A stretch of DNA of 64,000 nt from Gemmatimonadota bacterium (GTDB lineage Bacteria; Gemmatimonadota; Gemmatimonadetes; Gemmatimonadales; Gemmatimonadaceae): the NCBI GenBank assembly GCA_016704465.1, contig JADJAD010000009.1, positions 186,001 to 250,000 of the forward strand, written 5' to 3'. Below, one piece after another: positions 46,212 through 55,222 of the stretch. The stretch's first letter is position 1. The number at the start of each line of letters is the position of its first letter. The notes under the pieces were generated by a model, which did not search any database, was not told the DNA's origin, and worked only from the letters and a program-made list of their open reading frames with translations. The position numbers and the translations under genes are program-made.

Positions 46212-46577
46212 TCACTCGGGCTTCGAATCGTCCACGAACGTCCCCAGCATCATGCTCACGATCGACACCACGACCGCTCCCAACAGGGCGGACCAGAAGT
46301 CGCGTACCGCGAAGCCCAGGCCGAGGGAGCGGGACAGGCTCGCGGTGAGCAGGAGCATCACCGCGTTGATCACGAGCAGGAACAGGCCGAGCGTGAGGAA
46401 GATCGCCGGGATCGAGAAGAAGGCGATGATCGGCTTGACCAGGGTGTTGACGATCCCGAAGACGAGCGCGACGCCCAGCAGCGCGGGAATCGACCCGGTG
46501 AACGAGATGCCGTCCACGAATCGCGTGGCCGCGTACAGTGCGGCGGCGTTGACGAGCAGGCGGAGGAGTAGGGACAT
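46212..46577 (-). CDS. Phage holin family 4-type small membrane protein
   Basis: 121 aa, four membrane segments. Seen: LLLRLLVNAAALYAATRFVD, then GVALVFGIVNTLVKPIIAFF, LTLGLFLLVINAVMLLLTA and a last helix; the N-T-x-V-K-P-I segment is typical of the family (PF04020). Most chromosomal members are not phage genes and their role is unknown. No phage genes are near. Ends 118 bases from SusD, convergent. Confidence 0.88.
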   Translation of the reverse strand: MSLLLRLLVNAAALYAATRFVDGISFTGSIPALLGVALVFGIVNTLVKPIIAFFSIPAIFLTLGLFLLVINAVMLLLTASLSRSLGLGFAVRDFWSALLGAVVVSIVSMMLGTFVDDSKPE

Positions 46578-46659
46578 GGAACCGCGCCGGAAGAAGGAAG
46601 GGAGGGGCGACGTTGTCTCATACTACGGGACACGCGGGCCATTGGTGCCCGATTTGGGA

Positions 46660-47973
46660 TCAGGACGCGCTGGCGCTCCGCCCGTCGCCGCGCACCTCGA
46701 CGTCGAACAGCGCCGTCATGACCTGGCCGCCGCGCCGGAACTGGAGCCACACGCGGTAGCGTCCCGCGGAGGGGAAGGCGTACGGGAACGCCAGCACCCC
46801 GTCGAACTGCCCGGCGTGCGACTCGTGCGTGGTATCGGCCGCCAGCCGGCGAGCCAGCATCCCGGCCGCCGTGTCGGTCGGTGCGCGTTGCGCCATCGCC
46901 TGCTGTGCCACCATTGAGATCGTGCCGTTGGGATGCAGGTGCACGTATACGCCGCCGTCGGTGCGATAGACCACGGCGTGGCCCGCCATGCCGAGGTATG
47001 GTTCGAGGCGCGCGACGGTGCCGTCGGGCTCGCGCACCGTGAACCGAAGCCCCGCGTCCGCGTCCACTTCCAACGTGTCGCGCTGCCCCTCCCAGGTCAC
47101 CGTCGCGCCGTCGGCGAGCATCCACTGCGCTCCACTCGGACGTCCGGTGAACATGGCGTCGTCGGGGTCGCCGGCCGGCACGTCGCCGAGCGCCGGGGGG
47201 ACCGAAAGCTCGGCCACCATGGTCTGCGGAAAGCCGGTCTCATGCACCACGTCGGCAAAGGCGCGATAGCGCCCCGGCGGGAGCGCGCCGAGCGAGGCGA
47301 CGAACGTGGACGAGTCGGCGCCCGGCACCGGGTGCAGGTGGGCGAACGACGACGGATCATCGGCTTCGATCAGGAAGAGATGCATCAGCTTTCCATGGTC
47401 AGGGACGATGGGGCTGACGGAGAATCGCTCCCACGCGTTGCGCGCCCGCCGCGTGGTCCAGACCGAATCGGTGATGGTGAACCGGAGCGTGCGGTGCCCG
47501 CCCGCGGTATCCACGAGTGCCGTCGCGGCGTACGGTCGGTAGAGCTCGGCCTGGTACTCCCGCTCGACCGACCGCCACCACCCACGCGCCCCGACGAGTG
47601 CTGCGACAAGAATGGCGGCGCCGAGCACTGCATAACGAGCGCCGGCGCTCCCGCTGGCCGCGCCCGTCCCGGGTGCGGCCAGCGCGTCGGTCCCGGCGGC
47701 CCGGAAGATCGTCACCGCACCGGCGAACAGCAGCGTGCCTAACGCCGCAAGCAGCCACCCCAGCCAGGGGTAGAGGCCCTCACCCGCAACGCGAATGTCG
47801 ATCTGGGCCAACCCCGGGATCACGCCGGGGAGGCGCACGACCGCCTGCACCTCGTACGGGCCGGCCATTCCCTGGAACCAGGTGTCGGGGCTCCCCACGT
47901 GGGCGCTGGTCACGAGCGTCGCGAGGACAAGCGCCGCCGTGCGGACTCCTCGCCGGTTCAGCAGCGCGTTCAT
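46660..47973 (-). CDS. Membrane protein with two HLHP motifs
   Basis: Unrecognised 437-aa protein. N-terminal export/membrane segment (RTAALVLATLVTSAH), a short conserved VRLPGVIPGLAQIDIRVAGEG, two membrane helices about 70-100 and 120-140, then a large periplasmic beta-rich part. That part has DHGKLMHLFLIEADD, SFAHLHPVPG and VYVHLHPNGTIS. The two HLHP motifs and the early His would suit copper or heme binding; this is inference. The join VAGEG-LYPWLG seems short compared with relatives as I remember them and may reflect an internal deletion. It starts 22 bases after the upstream multi-helix gene. Confidence 0.7.
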   Translation of the reverse strand: MNALLNRRGVRTAALVLATLVTSAHVGSPDTWFQGMAGPYEVQAVVRLPGVIPGLAQIDIRVAGEGLYPWLGWLLAALGTLLFAGAVTIFRAAGTDALAAPGTGAASGSAGARYAVLGAAILVAALVGARGWWRSVEREYQAELYRPYAATALVDTAGGHRTLRFTITDSVWTTRRARNAWERFSVSPIVPDHGKLMHLFLIEADDPSSFAHLHPVPGADSSTFVASLGALPPGRYRAFADVVHETGFPQTMVAELSVPPALGDVPAGDPDDAMFTGRPSGAQWMLADGATVTWEGQRDTLEVDADAGLRFTVREPDGTVARLEPYLGMAGHAVVYRTDGGVYVHLHPNGTISMVAQQAMAQRAPTDTAAGMLARRLAADTTHESHAGQFDGVLAFPYAFPSAGRYRVWLQFRRGGQVMTALFDVEVRGDGRSASAS

Positions 47974-47995
47974 GCGCGAAGGCGTGCGCGCCCGG

Positions 47996-49222
47996 TCATC
48001 GCTGCACGCGCCGCATCCAGTCACCCCACGCGATGCCGAGCCGGCTCGCAACGATGGCGATCCCCGTCGCCACGAGCAGCGCTCGCGCCATGGCCGCCAC
48101 GTCGAGCGAGCCGACCATCGTGCGCGCCGCTGGATCCCACTGGTAGCCGGGGACATCGAAGAAGGCCGTCGTCCACGGGCCCAGGCGCTCGGTGTAGTCC
48201 CAGTAGCCGGTCCCGGTCAGGTAGTTCGGCTGCTCGAGCGACAGCAGGAACCCCGAAAAGGGCCACTGCACCGTGACCAGCACGACCACGAAAGCAACAC
48301 CGCTCGCGGCCGCGAGCAGCCAGACATTGCGGCTGGCGAGCCGCTGGGCGAGCACATCGATCACCAGGGCCGGGGCGATGAGGAGAATGGGGAATCCCGG
48401 CGGAACCAGCGTGGTGACCTGATTGTAGATCGGCGCCAGCATCGGCGTGGCCGGCACGAGCGCCAGCACCCAGTCCAGCCCGAGCATCACGACCATGTAC
48501 GTCGCCGCCGCCACGGTGGCTGGAAAGCGCAGCCGTCCGGCGCGAGACACCGCGAGCAGCAGGAGCGGGAAGAGCCCGCCGGTGATCTGGTAGAAGAGCG
48601 GCGAGCGATGGAAGTTCGGCACACCGGCGTACTCGAACACCATCGTGGCAAACATCAGCACGATCAGTCCCATCGACGTGCAGAAGAGCAGGGCCCGTCG
48701 ATTCCCGGACGCTGCCCCCGCCCGGTTCTGCTCGGCGAGCATCATCAGCATGGCCCCCAGTTGCACCGAGACCATGCCGCTCAGGAGGAAGACGTGCGGC
48801 GGGGTGAGGATTTCCACGTCCAGCCCGTAGGCGCTGTGCCACCAGTCGTCGAACGGGGCCGAGGTGATCATGGCGATCGTCCCCCAGATGCACACCCACC
48901 CGCCGAGCGGCCCGTAGAACATGCGCCACCACCGCACGCAGGCCGCGCGGTCGGCGTCGGTCCCCCAGAACGAGGTGTAGAGCACCCGCCAGCCGCACAA
49001 CAGTCCTGCGACGCTCGCGGCCACCTGCTCCAGCACGTGCGGCGGGCTCCAGAAGGTGTCGCGGCCAATGGCGCGGTGCCAGGCAATGTCCCAGTGCAGC
49101 CCGATGACGATCGCCGCCGAGGCAAACAGCACCGCGGGGATCGTGGCGTCGAGTGCGAGGGTGCGGCCGAGCGAACGTCGCCCCGCCGCGGTTTCTCCCT
49201 GCTCGATAAGCGCTGTCGCCAT
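47996..49222 (-). CDS. Multi-helix membrane protein, partner of the HLHP protein
   Basis: Unrecognised 408-aa protein with about ten membrane segments. His-rich loops near the first helices (IGLHWDIAWHRAIG and FWSPPHVLEQ), then WWHSAYGLDVEILTPPHVF and NFHRSPLFYQITGG. These His sit at membrane edges as in heme or copper membrane proteins, but no known family motif is certain. It is followed at 22 bases by the HLHP protein and is preceded by the propeller protein, so the minus-strand genes from 52602 to 46660 may be one unit. Confidence 0.7.
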   Translation of the reverse strand: MATALIEQGETAAGRRSLGRTLALDATIPAVLFASAAIVIGLHWDIAWHRAIGRDTFWSPPHVLEQVAASVAGLLCGWRVLYTSFWGTDADRAACVRWWRMFYGPLGGWVCIWGTIAMITSAPFDDWWHSAYGLDVEILTPPHVFLLSGMVSVQLGAMLMMLAEQNRAGAASGNRRALLFCTSMGLIVLMFATMVFEYAGVPNFHRSPLFYQITGGLFPLLLLAVSRAGRLRFPATVAAATYMVVMLGLDWVLALVPATPMLAPIYNQVTTLVPPGFPILLIAPALVIDVLAQRLASRNVWLLAAASGVAFVVVLVTVQWPFSGFLLSLEQPNYLTGTGYWDYTERLGPWTTAFFDVPGYQWDPAARTMVGSLDVAAMARALLVATGIAIVASRLGIAWGDWMRRVQR

Positions 49223-49247
49223 GCGTCGCTCCCCGAAAGCTGCGTGC

Positions 49248-52200
49248 CTAGTCGCTGATCGGCCCGCGCGGCCGAATCACCACGTTCGGGACGTTGCGTG
49301 CACGAAGCAACTCGTTGAAGGCCGTGAGGTCGCGCGTGACCAGGGTGTCGAGTCGCGCGAGGTGTTCCTTCAGTTCCCCGTTGAGCAGGACCTGCACCTC
49401 CCCGTGCTGGTTGGTCGGCTGGAAGTCGCTGCTGCCGATGCCGTTGGCGAGGTAATTGAGCTTGGCGAGCAGCTTGGAGCCGAAGCGCACGCCATCCTGC
49501 CCGCCGCCCGTCAGCCGCAGGTCGACGAGGTTCATCTCGAGGTCGCTGAACTGGGTCAGCAGCGCCTCGGCGGCGCGCTTGACCTCGGGGTCGTCCACCA
49601 CCCGCGCGATCGCCTGCACCTGCACGCGCACCGCCTCCATGCGATGCACGGCCTCGGCCCCGTCGTTCAGGTCGCGCCGAATGGCGACGAGCGCACGCAC
49701 CTGGCGGTTGATCTCGTCGAGCGTCCCGCCCGAGTTGGGATCCTTGCGCACTTCGAGGGATTGCCGCTGTTCCGTTCCGCCGGCAGCCAGCGTGACGGTG
49801 TATGTCCCAGGCGGTGCGAGGATCGACAGGCGCCCGGTCCCAGGTGCCACGCGCCCCTCGGGCGCCGGGATGATGTGCTCGGCGAACATCGGGCTCGTAT
49901 GCAGCAGCACTTCGGTGGAGGGTTCGTGCCGCAGGTCCCAGTGGATGCGGTTGATGCCCGCCGAGTTGGTCCCGGTGAGCGTGCGCACCACCGTCCCCTG
50001 CGCGTCGGCGATCGTGACTTTCACGCCGCCGGCGACCGGCGCCTTGAGGAAGTAGTTGATCGAGGCGCCGTAGCGCGGGTTCTCACCGGTGGTCGGGTCG
50101 TCGTAGGTGGTGGACGGTGCGGTGATGGGGCGGAACCGGTAGGCCGCGCGCGGCGTGAACAGGGTGACCGGGCGCGCGATCACCTCGGGCGTCATCGCCC
50201 GGAGCGCGCTCAGGTCGTCGAGGATCCAGAAGCCACGCCCGTAGGTGGAGATCACCAGGTCGTCGAAGTGTTCCTGCACCACGATCCCGGAGAGCGGGGC
50301 GTGCGGCAGGTCGTTCTGCAGCGGCTGCCATAGCTCGCCATCGTTGAACGACACATAGATGCCGTTCTCCGTGCCGACGTACAGCATGCCGCGCCGCTTG
50401 GGGTCCTCGATGATGATGCGCGCGTAGCTCAGCATGCTGCGCGGGATTCCTGCGGTGATGCTCTTCCACGTCTTCCCGTAGTCTGTTGTGCGATAGATGA
50501 ACGGATCGCGGTTGTTCACCTGGTGGAAGTCGACCGTGAGGTACGCCGTCCCCGCATCGTAGCGCGAGGCGGCGATGCTGCGCACCGAGCCCCACGCGGG
50601 CAGGTTGGGGAGGTTCTTCGTCAGGTTGGTCCAGGTGGCGCCGTTGTCGCGCGTGAGTTGGACCTGCCCGTCGTTTGTCCCGACCCAGATGGTCCCCTTC
50701 TCGCGCGGCGACTCGGCGATCCCGAAGACCACGCCGGCGTACTCCACGCCGATGTTGTCGGGGGTCAACCCGCCCGAGCTCCCCATGCCGGCTCTTGTCG
50801 TTGAGCGTGAGGTCGGGACTGATCACCTGCCAGCTCTGCCCGCCGTCCGTCGTGCGGTGCACGTGCTGGCTGCCGATGTAGATCGTATTGTGGTCGTGCG
50901 GGGAGATGAGCAGCGGGGCATCCCACACGAAGCGGTACTTCACCCCGCTCGCCGGCCCGTTGGACTGCTGCGGCCAGACCTCGACGTTGCGGAACTGCCG
51001 GCGATCCTCCTCGAAGCGCACCACGATCCCGCCGACCATGCCGGAGCCCGAGGCCGTGGACCAGATCAGCTTCGAGTTGGTCGGGTCGGGGGTGGCCCAC
51101 CCGCTCTCGCCGCCGCCGACCGAGTGCCACATGCCGCGCGGAATGCCCCCATCGCCACCAAAGCCCTGCACGCGACTGTTGGAGGGGCCGCGGTAGGACG
51201 GTTCGTCCTGCTTGTTGCCGAGCACGTTGTAGGGAATCTCGTTGTCCACCGTGACGTGGTAGATCTGGGCGTTGGCGAGCCGCTGGCGGAACCAGCTGCG
51301 CCCGCGGTTCTGGGTGATCGAGAGCCCCTGGTCATGGGCCACGATCTGCCGGTCGGCGTTGCCCGGGTCGATCCAGATGTCGTGATGGTCGCCGCCCGGC
51401 GCCTTACCACGCGGCACGATCGTGACGTTGGTGCCGCCGTCGATCGTCCTGGCGTACGAGGCGGTCAGGAAGTACGCCTCGTCGGCATCGTCGGGGGCGA
51501 CCATCATGCGCGAGTAGTAGTGGGCCCGTCCCATCACATTGCGGTCCCGGTTGATCAGCGCCCACTGGGTCCCACCGTCGTCCGAGCGCCACAGCTGGCC
51601 GTTTTCGGTCGGTTGTCCGTCCCACGGAATCCCGTCGCCCGTCTCGATCATGGCGAAGATCCGATCGGGATTCGAGGGGGCGATGCCCACGGCGACCTTG
51701 CCCACCGGCCCCCGGGGAAGCCCGTTCCCGGAGAGGCGCTTCCACGTGACGCCGCCGTCGCGCGAGGTGAACAACCCGCTCCCCGGCCCGCCGCTGGTGC
51801 GCCCCCAGGTGTGGATCTCGAACTGCCACATCCCGGCAAAGAGGATGCGCGAGTTCGTCGGGTCCATCGCCAGGTCCGAGCAGCCGGTGTTCTCGTCCAC
51901 ATGCAGGACGCGCGTCCACGTGGCGCCGCCGTCCGTCGTGCGGAAGACGCCGCGCTCGGGTTGCGGCCCGTAGGCGTGCCCCAGCGCGCAGACCAGGACG
52001 GTGTTGGGGTCGCGCGGGTCGATGGCGATGCGGGCGATGCGACCGGTCTGCTCGAGTCCCATCAGCGTCCACTGCCGGCCGGCATCTGTCGACTTGTAGA
52101 CACCCTGGCCGATGGAGATATGGCTCCGGATGTGCGCCTCGCCGGTGCCGGCCCAGACGACGTTCGGATCGCTTCGGGCGATGGCCAGCGCTCCGATGGA

Positions 52201-52602
52201 TTGCACCGGTTGCTCGTCGAAGATCGACTGCCAGTTCACCCCGCCATCGACCGTCTTCCAGACGCCACCGGAGGCTGCGCCGACGTAATAGGTGAGCGGA
52301 TCGCCCGGGATTCCGGCCGCCGAAGTGAAGCGGTTCCCTTCGGGCCCGATCGTGCGCCAGTGCAGCTGGCGGTAAAGGTCGGGGGCGATCGGTGGCGCGC
52401 TCGCGCTGGACGCCGCGGCCTGTGCCGGGAGGCGCTGCGAGGCGGTGGCGAGCGTGACCAGCGTCGTCAGCGCGAGCAGTGCGAGGCGTGCCGAGCGCCC
52501 CAACGCCGACGATAGGGCGCGGATGCCCCGGCGGCGCGAGGAGTGGAACTGGGTCGCACGAGGCAAGCGGGCGACAGCCGATCGTGACTGGGCGGAGCGC
52601 AT
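49248..52602 (-). pseudogene. Giant secreted beta-propeller protein (VPS10/sialidase-like), copy 2, one frameshift
   Basis: About 1117 aa once repaired. From ATG 52602 a basic n-region and hydrophobic LALLALTTLVTLATA give export, ending near LPAQA. Asp-box repeats are numerous: TVDGGVNWQSI, STDAGRQWTLM, TTDGGATWTRV, SRDGGVTWKRL, TRDNGATWTNL and TTDYGKTWKSI. A C-terminal beta-sandwich and helical tail match copy 1 in order. At 50787-50789 an extra base shifts the frame; removing it gives NDKSRMGSSGGLTPDNIGVE. The downstream piece by itself would start at ATG 50786. Activity unproven, as for copy 1. Confidence 0.83.
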
Positions 52603-52761
52603 GGACGGAGGGGCGGGAGTGGGCGATGGCGTCACGCCGATGCTCGGCGCCGACTCGTGTGGGGCGGCTGGCGTGGGGAGGGTGACGCGTTCGCCTATGC
52701 TACCGCGCGGTCCGACGGGCGTCAAAGCGGACCAGAACGACTCCAGCATTGCGCAGCGCGG

Positions 52762-52786
52762 GGTCCGACGTAATACTACGCGGACC
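52762..52786. promoter_or_regulatory. 25-base dyad upstream of propeller copy 2, possible operator
   Basis: GGTCCG-A-CGTA-ATAC-TACG-CGGACC: two nested inverted repeats around an AT-rich centre, 160 bases upstream of the start at 52602. The AT-rich centre in such GC-rich DNA and the symmetry suit a dimeric regulator site; no regulator is adjacent. Confidence 0.35.
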
Positions 52787-52807
52787 ATCGCACCCTCAAC
52801 GTCCACC

Positions 52808-52873
52808 ATGCAACGAGGAGGTGATCCATTGTCTACTGACCCAAGAACGGCGCGGATCGCCAGAGGCTGGTAA
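52808..52873 (+). CDS. Possible 21-aa (or 14-aa) peptide with perfect Shine-Dalgarno
   Basis: ATG 52808 opens MQRGGDPLSTDPRTARIARGW and stops at 52873. Inside it, AGGAGGTGATCC at 52817-52828 is a 12-base exact match to the anti-Shine-Dalgarno end of 16S rRNA, followed 1 base later by a TTG that would start STDPRTARIARGW. A hairpin (52928-52965) comes 55 bases after the stop. It could be a leader peptide or chance; no downstream gene on this strand would be controlled. Confidence 0.25.
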   Translation: MQRGGDPLSTDPRTARIARGW

Positions 52874-52927
52874 GCAGCACATCCGCAGCTGGCTGTCCGG
52901 CGCACCGCGCCGAGCGGTCACGTAACA

Positions 52928-52965
52928 CGGGGGCCATGTCGCATCAGGGTGCGACGTGGCCCCCG
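52928..52965. terminator. Long hairpin, 16-bp stem
   Basis: CGGGGGCCATGTCGCA/TGCGACGTGGCCCCCG with one T-G pair and loop TCAGGG. It has no T-run on either side, so it could be a terminator for the short plus-strand ORF or another structured RNA. Confidence 0.5.
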
Positions 52966-53158
52966 AACCGTTGCACCGGCTCCGTGCTCCACTCGCCCGC
53001 GTTCCTATTCGCGCCGGCGCGCCAAGGCTATGCGGCGGCCCGGAAGCCGTCGACCGCGAGTGAGGCGCTGACCTCCGGCCCGTGTGGCATTGCCGTGGCG
53101 CCCACTTCGCCCGCCCGCAGTCCGTGCACCCGTGGGGGGGAACGACCGGACAAACGAA

Positions 53159-53188
53159 GGCGGCCTGCCGCGTGTGCGACAGGCCGCC
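53159..53188 (-). terminator. Terminator of tRNA-Asn
   Basis: GGCGGCCTG/CAGGCCGCC stem; on the minus strand the exit reads TTCGTTTG. It lies 43 bases downstream of the tRNA. Confidence 0.65.
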
Positions 53189-53231
53189 GACGAGCGAGAA
53201 TGGCGTCGCGCACGAACACGCGATGCTCAAG

Positions 53232-53304
53232 CTCCCGAGGAGGGACTCGAACCCCCGACATGGTGATTAACAGTCACCCGCTCTACCAACTGAGCTACTC
53301 GGGA
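53232..53304 (-). tRNA. tRNA-Asn (anticodon GTT)
   Basis: Minus-strand cloverleaf: acceptor TCCCGAG/CTCGGGA with discriminator G, D-arm AGCTCAGTTGGTAGAGC, anticodon stem GGTGA/TCACC with loop CTGTTAA, T-arm GGGGGTTCGAGTCCCTC. No encoded CCA. Confidence 0.97.
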
Positions 53305-53340
53305 TCAGACAGCGAAAAGTAGACGGGCCATACGACGGGG

Positions 53341-54951
53341 TCAACCCGCTCCGCCAATCCGCCGCGGACCTCTGGAAGTGGTTCCTGCGGCAGCACTTGC
53401 ACACGGCCCGCCTGCCGGGCCTACATACGGCGCAACTCGTCGATCAACGACTGCCTGATGTCGCGCAACTCGCGCACCACGCGGAGCTCGGGGTTGGTGC
53501 GGGTCAGGAATCCGAGCCCCTTCTCGTTGCCGCTCAGGAGGGAAGTCCGTGGTCACGACCCGGTACTGTCGATCATCCTCGATCGGGGCGCCCGCAACGG
53601 TGACCACGCCGTCCGCGTCGATCGCCGCGCCCGACGCGTGCAGGAATCCGCCGCTTCCGACGTTGTCCCGCCCCACGGACAGCACCCGTCGCAGGAGACG
53701 ACCGCTCATGTCGGCGCGCACCGTGATGCCCCCAAACGGCAGGATGCGGATGACGTCGTACTGGGAGATCGGACCGGCGGGGATGACGTCGTCGATGCGG
53801 ATCGACCCGCCATTGAAGATCGCGACCTCGGCGTCGCTGGCCTCGCGACGCATGGCAGCCACGATCGCGTCGCTCAGGCTCCCGGCGCGCGTGCGGACCA
53901 CGTTCTCGCGCCCGTCGAGCGAGGTGCGCAGCGTCGCGACGACCGACTCCGGGGCGAAGCCCTGTGACCGGTAGCCGGCGAAGCCGCGCTCGATCCAGCG
54001 CCCGACTTCGGCGTCGACAGCGCTGTCGGCCGAGAGCGACTCGTCGATGCGCACGAGCGTGCTGGCGATGTGCGGGCGCGCGCCGCGGCCGCCGACGCTC
54101 ACGCGTACAACCGCCACCGTGCGCACGTTGGCATCGCCCTTGATGATCGGCGTGAAGCGCGGGCCACGCTGGAGCAGGTAGTTCTCGTGCTCGTGCCCCC
54201 CGAGGATGAGGTCGATGGACGGAATCGTCTCGGCGACCTGCTGGTCCTGGCCGATGGCGAGGTGGGTGAGCGCGACCAGCACGTCCACGGAATCGCGGAT
54301 CATTGCCGCGTGGGACTGGAGCGAGGCAAGGGGATCGTCGTAGCGCACCCACGGCTGCGGATTGGCGGGAAGGACGACGCCGACCAGCCCGACCCGGATC
54401 GTACGTCCATTCGCCGGGAGAGGAATGATCACGTGCGGGACGATGCCGGGGAACGCGCGTCCGGCACTGTCGCGCACGTTCGAGGCGACGTAGCGAAAGC
54501 GCGACTCGGCGAGGCGGGCCCGGAAGGCCGCTTCGGGAATGTCGAACTCGTGATTGCCTAACGTCGTCCAGTCGAGTCCCACCGCGTTGAGCACCGCGAT
54601 CATCTGCTTGCCCGCGAGCCGCGTCCCGTCCACGATTGCGGTTCCGAGCGCTGAGGGGGAGACGAAGTCGCCGCCCAGGGTGGTGAGCACCGGCCCGATC
54701 GAGTCGGCGAGCTGCCGGCGCAGGGTGGCCACCCGCGCCAGGCCCCCGGCGCGCCCACCCTCGACCGGGGTGATCTCGTAGACGTCGTTGAAGTGGAGGA
54801 TCGTGAACGACGCGGTGCCGTCGGACGTGGCCCGTGCGGACGTGGCGCCGGCCGCGCTTCCGGCCGACGCCGGCCTGACGTTGCCGCTGGCGCAGGCCGC
54901 GAGCCCGAGCAGGGCGAACGTCGCGACGAGGGTGACGAAGGGGCGGGACAT
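53341..54951 (-). CDS. 5'-nucleotidase/UshA-type phosphoesterase lipoprotein, C-terminus frameshifted
   Basis: Exported metallophosphatase of nucleotides. Lipobox LAAC in MSRPFVTLVATFALLGLAAC. N-terminal metallophosphoesterase domain: ILHFNDVYEI with the first ligands, GGDFVSPSAL, TLGNHEFDIP and LILGGHEHENYL. The C-terminal 5'-nucleotidase domain has VAIFNGGSIR and QYDVIRILPFGG. An extra G at 53540-53542 changes the last part. Removing it gives TTDFLLSGNEKGLGFLTRTN, ending ELRRM at a stop at 53421 (509 aa). As read, the altered tail of about 45 residues runs to 53341. The core catalytic parts are unaffected. Confidence 0.87.
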   Translation of the reverse strand: MSRPFVTLVATFALLGLAACASGNVRPASAGSAAGATSARATSDGTASFTILHFNDVYEITPVEGGRAGGLARVATLRRQLADSIGPVLTTLGGDFVSPSALGTAIVDGTRLAGKQMIAVLNAVGLDWTTLGNHEFDIPEAAFRARLAESRFRYVASNVRDSAGRAFPGIVPHVIIPLPANGRTIRVGLVGVVLPANPQPWVRYDDPLASLQSHAAMIRDSVDVLVALTHLAIGQDQQVAETIPSIDLILGGHEHENYLLQRGPRFTPIIKGDANVRTVAVVRVSVGGRGARPHIASTLVRIDESLSADSAVDAEVGRWIERGFAGYRSQGFAPESVVATLRTSLDGRENVVRTRAGSLSDAIVAAMRREASDAEVAIFNGGSIRIDDVIPAGPISQYDVIRILPFGGITVRADMSGRLLRRVLSVGRDNVGSGGFLHASGAAIDADGVVTVAGAPIEDDRQYRVVTTDFPPERQREGARIPDPHQPRAPRGARVARHQAVVDRRVAPYVGPAGGPCASAAAGTTSRGPRRIGGAG

Positions 54952-55222
54952 GCGAATCTCGCGGGGTCAACGTGATGTCGCCAAGCTAGCGCCCGCGCCC
55001 AGTCGTGCGCAGCGGGCTCACGCGGGTGGGTTCCCTTCGCCCACGGCTGCGCGCACGTTCTGTCGGTCGAATCCTGACCGTCTCGTGCTGCGCGGCCCGT
55101 TCCTGTGCCGGCGGTCGACGACCGGCAGTCGACACGACGGGTCGCGGCCCGCCCGGCGTGCGCGCTGCCTCGTCCTGCGACCCGTCGCTGCACCATCGTC
55201 CTCCTCGCACTCCCGTGCTCGA

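Larger units (their letters stand above)
52603..53231. other. 629-base gap with palindrome, tiny ORF and two hairpins
   Basis: No full gene supported. Contains a 25-base dyad (52762-52786), a short ORF with a perfect ribosome site (52808-52873), a hairpin (52928-52965) and the tRNA-Asn terminator (53159-53188). The upstream part should hold the promoter of the minus-strand propeller protein. Confidence 0.6.

Noticed and set aside
46212..46577. Prophage remnant
   Set aside because: Only a holin-family membrane protein, which is common in chromosomes; no integrase, capsid or attachment repeats are nearby.
50575..52515. Open frame of 646 codons on the plus strand opposite propeller copy 2
   Set aside because: Shadow frame; the minus strand carries Asp-box repeats across the same bases.
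52815..52830. Fragment of a 16S rRNA gene
   Set aside because: Only about 13 bases match the 16S 3' end, in anti-sense sense of a ribosome site; flanks show no rRNA similarity.
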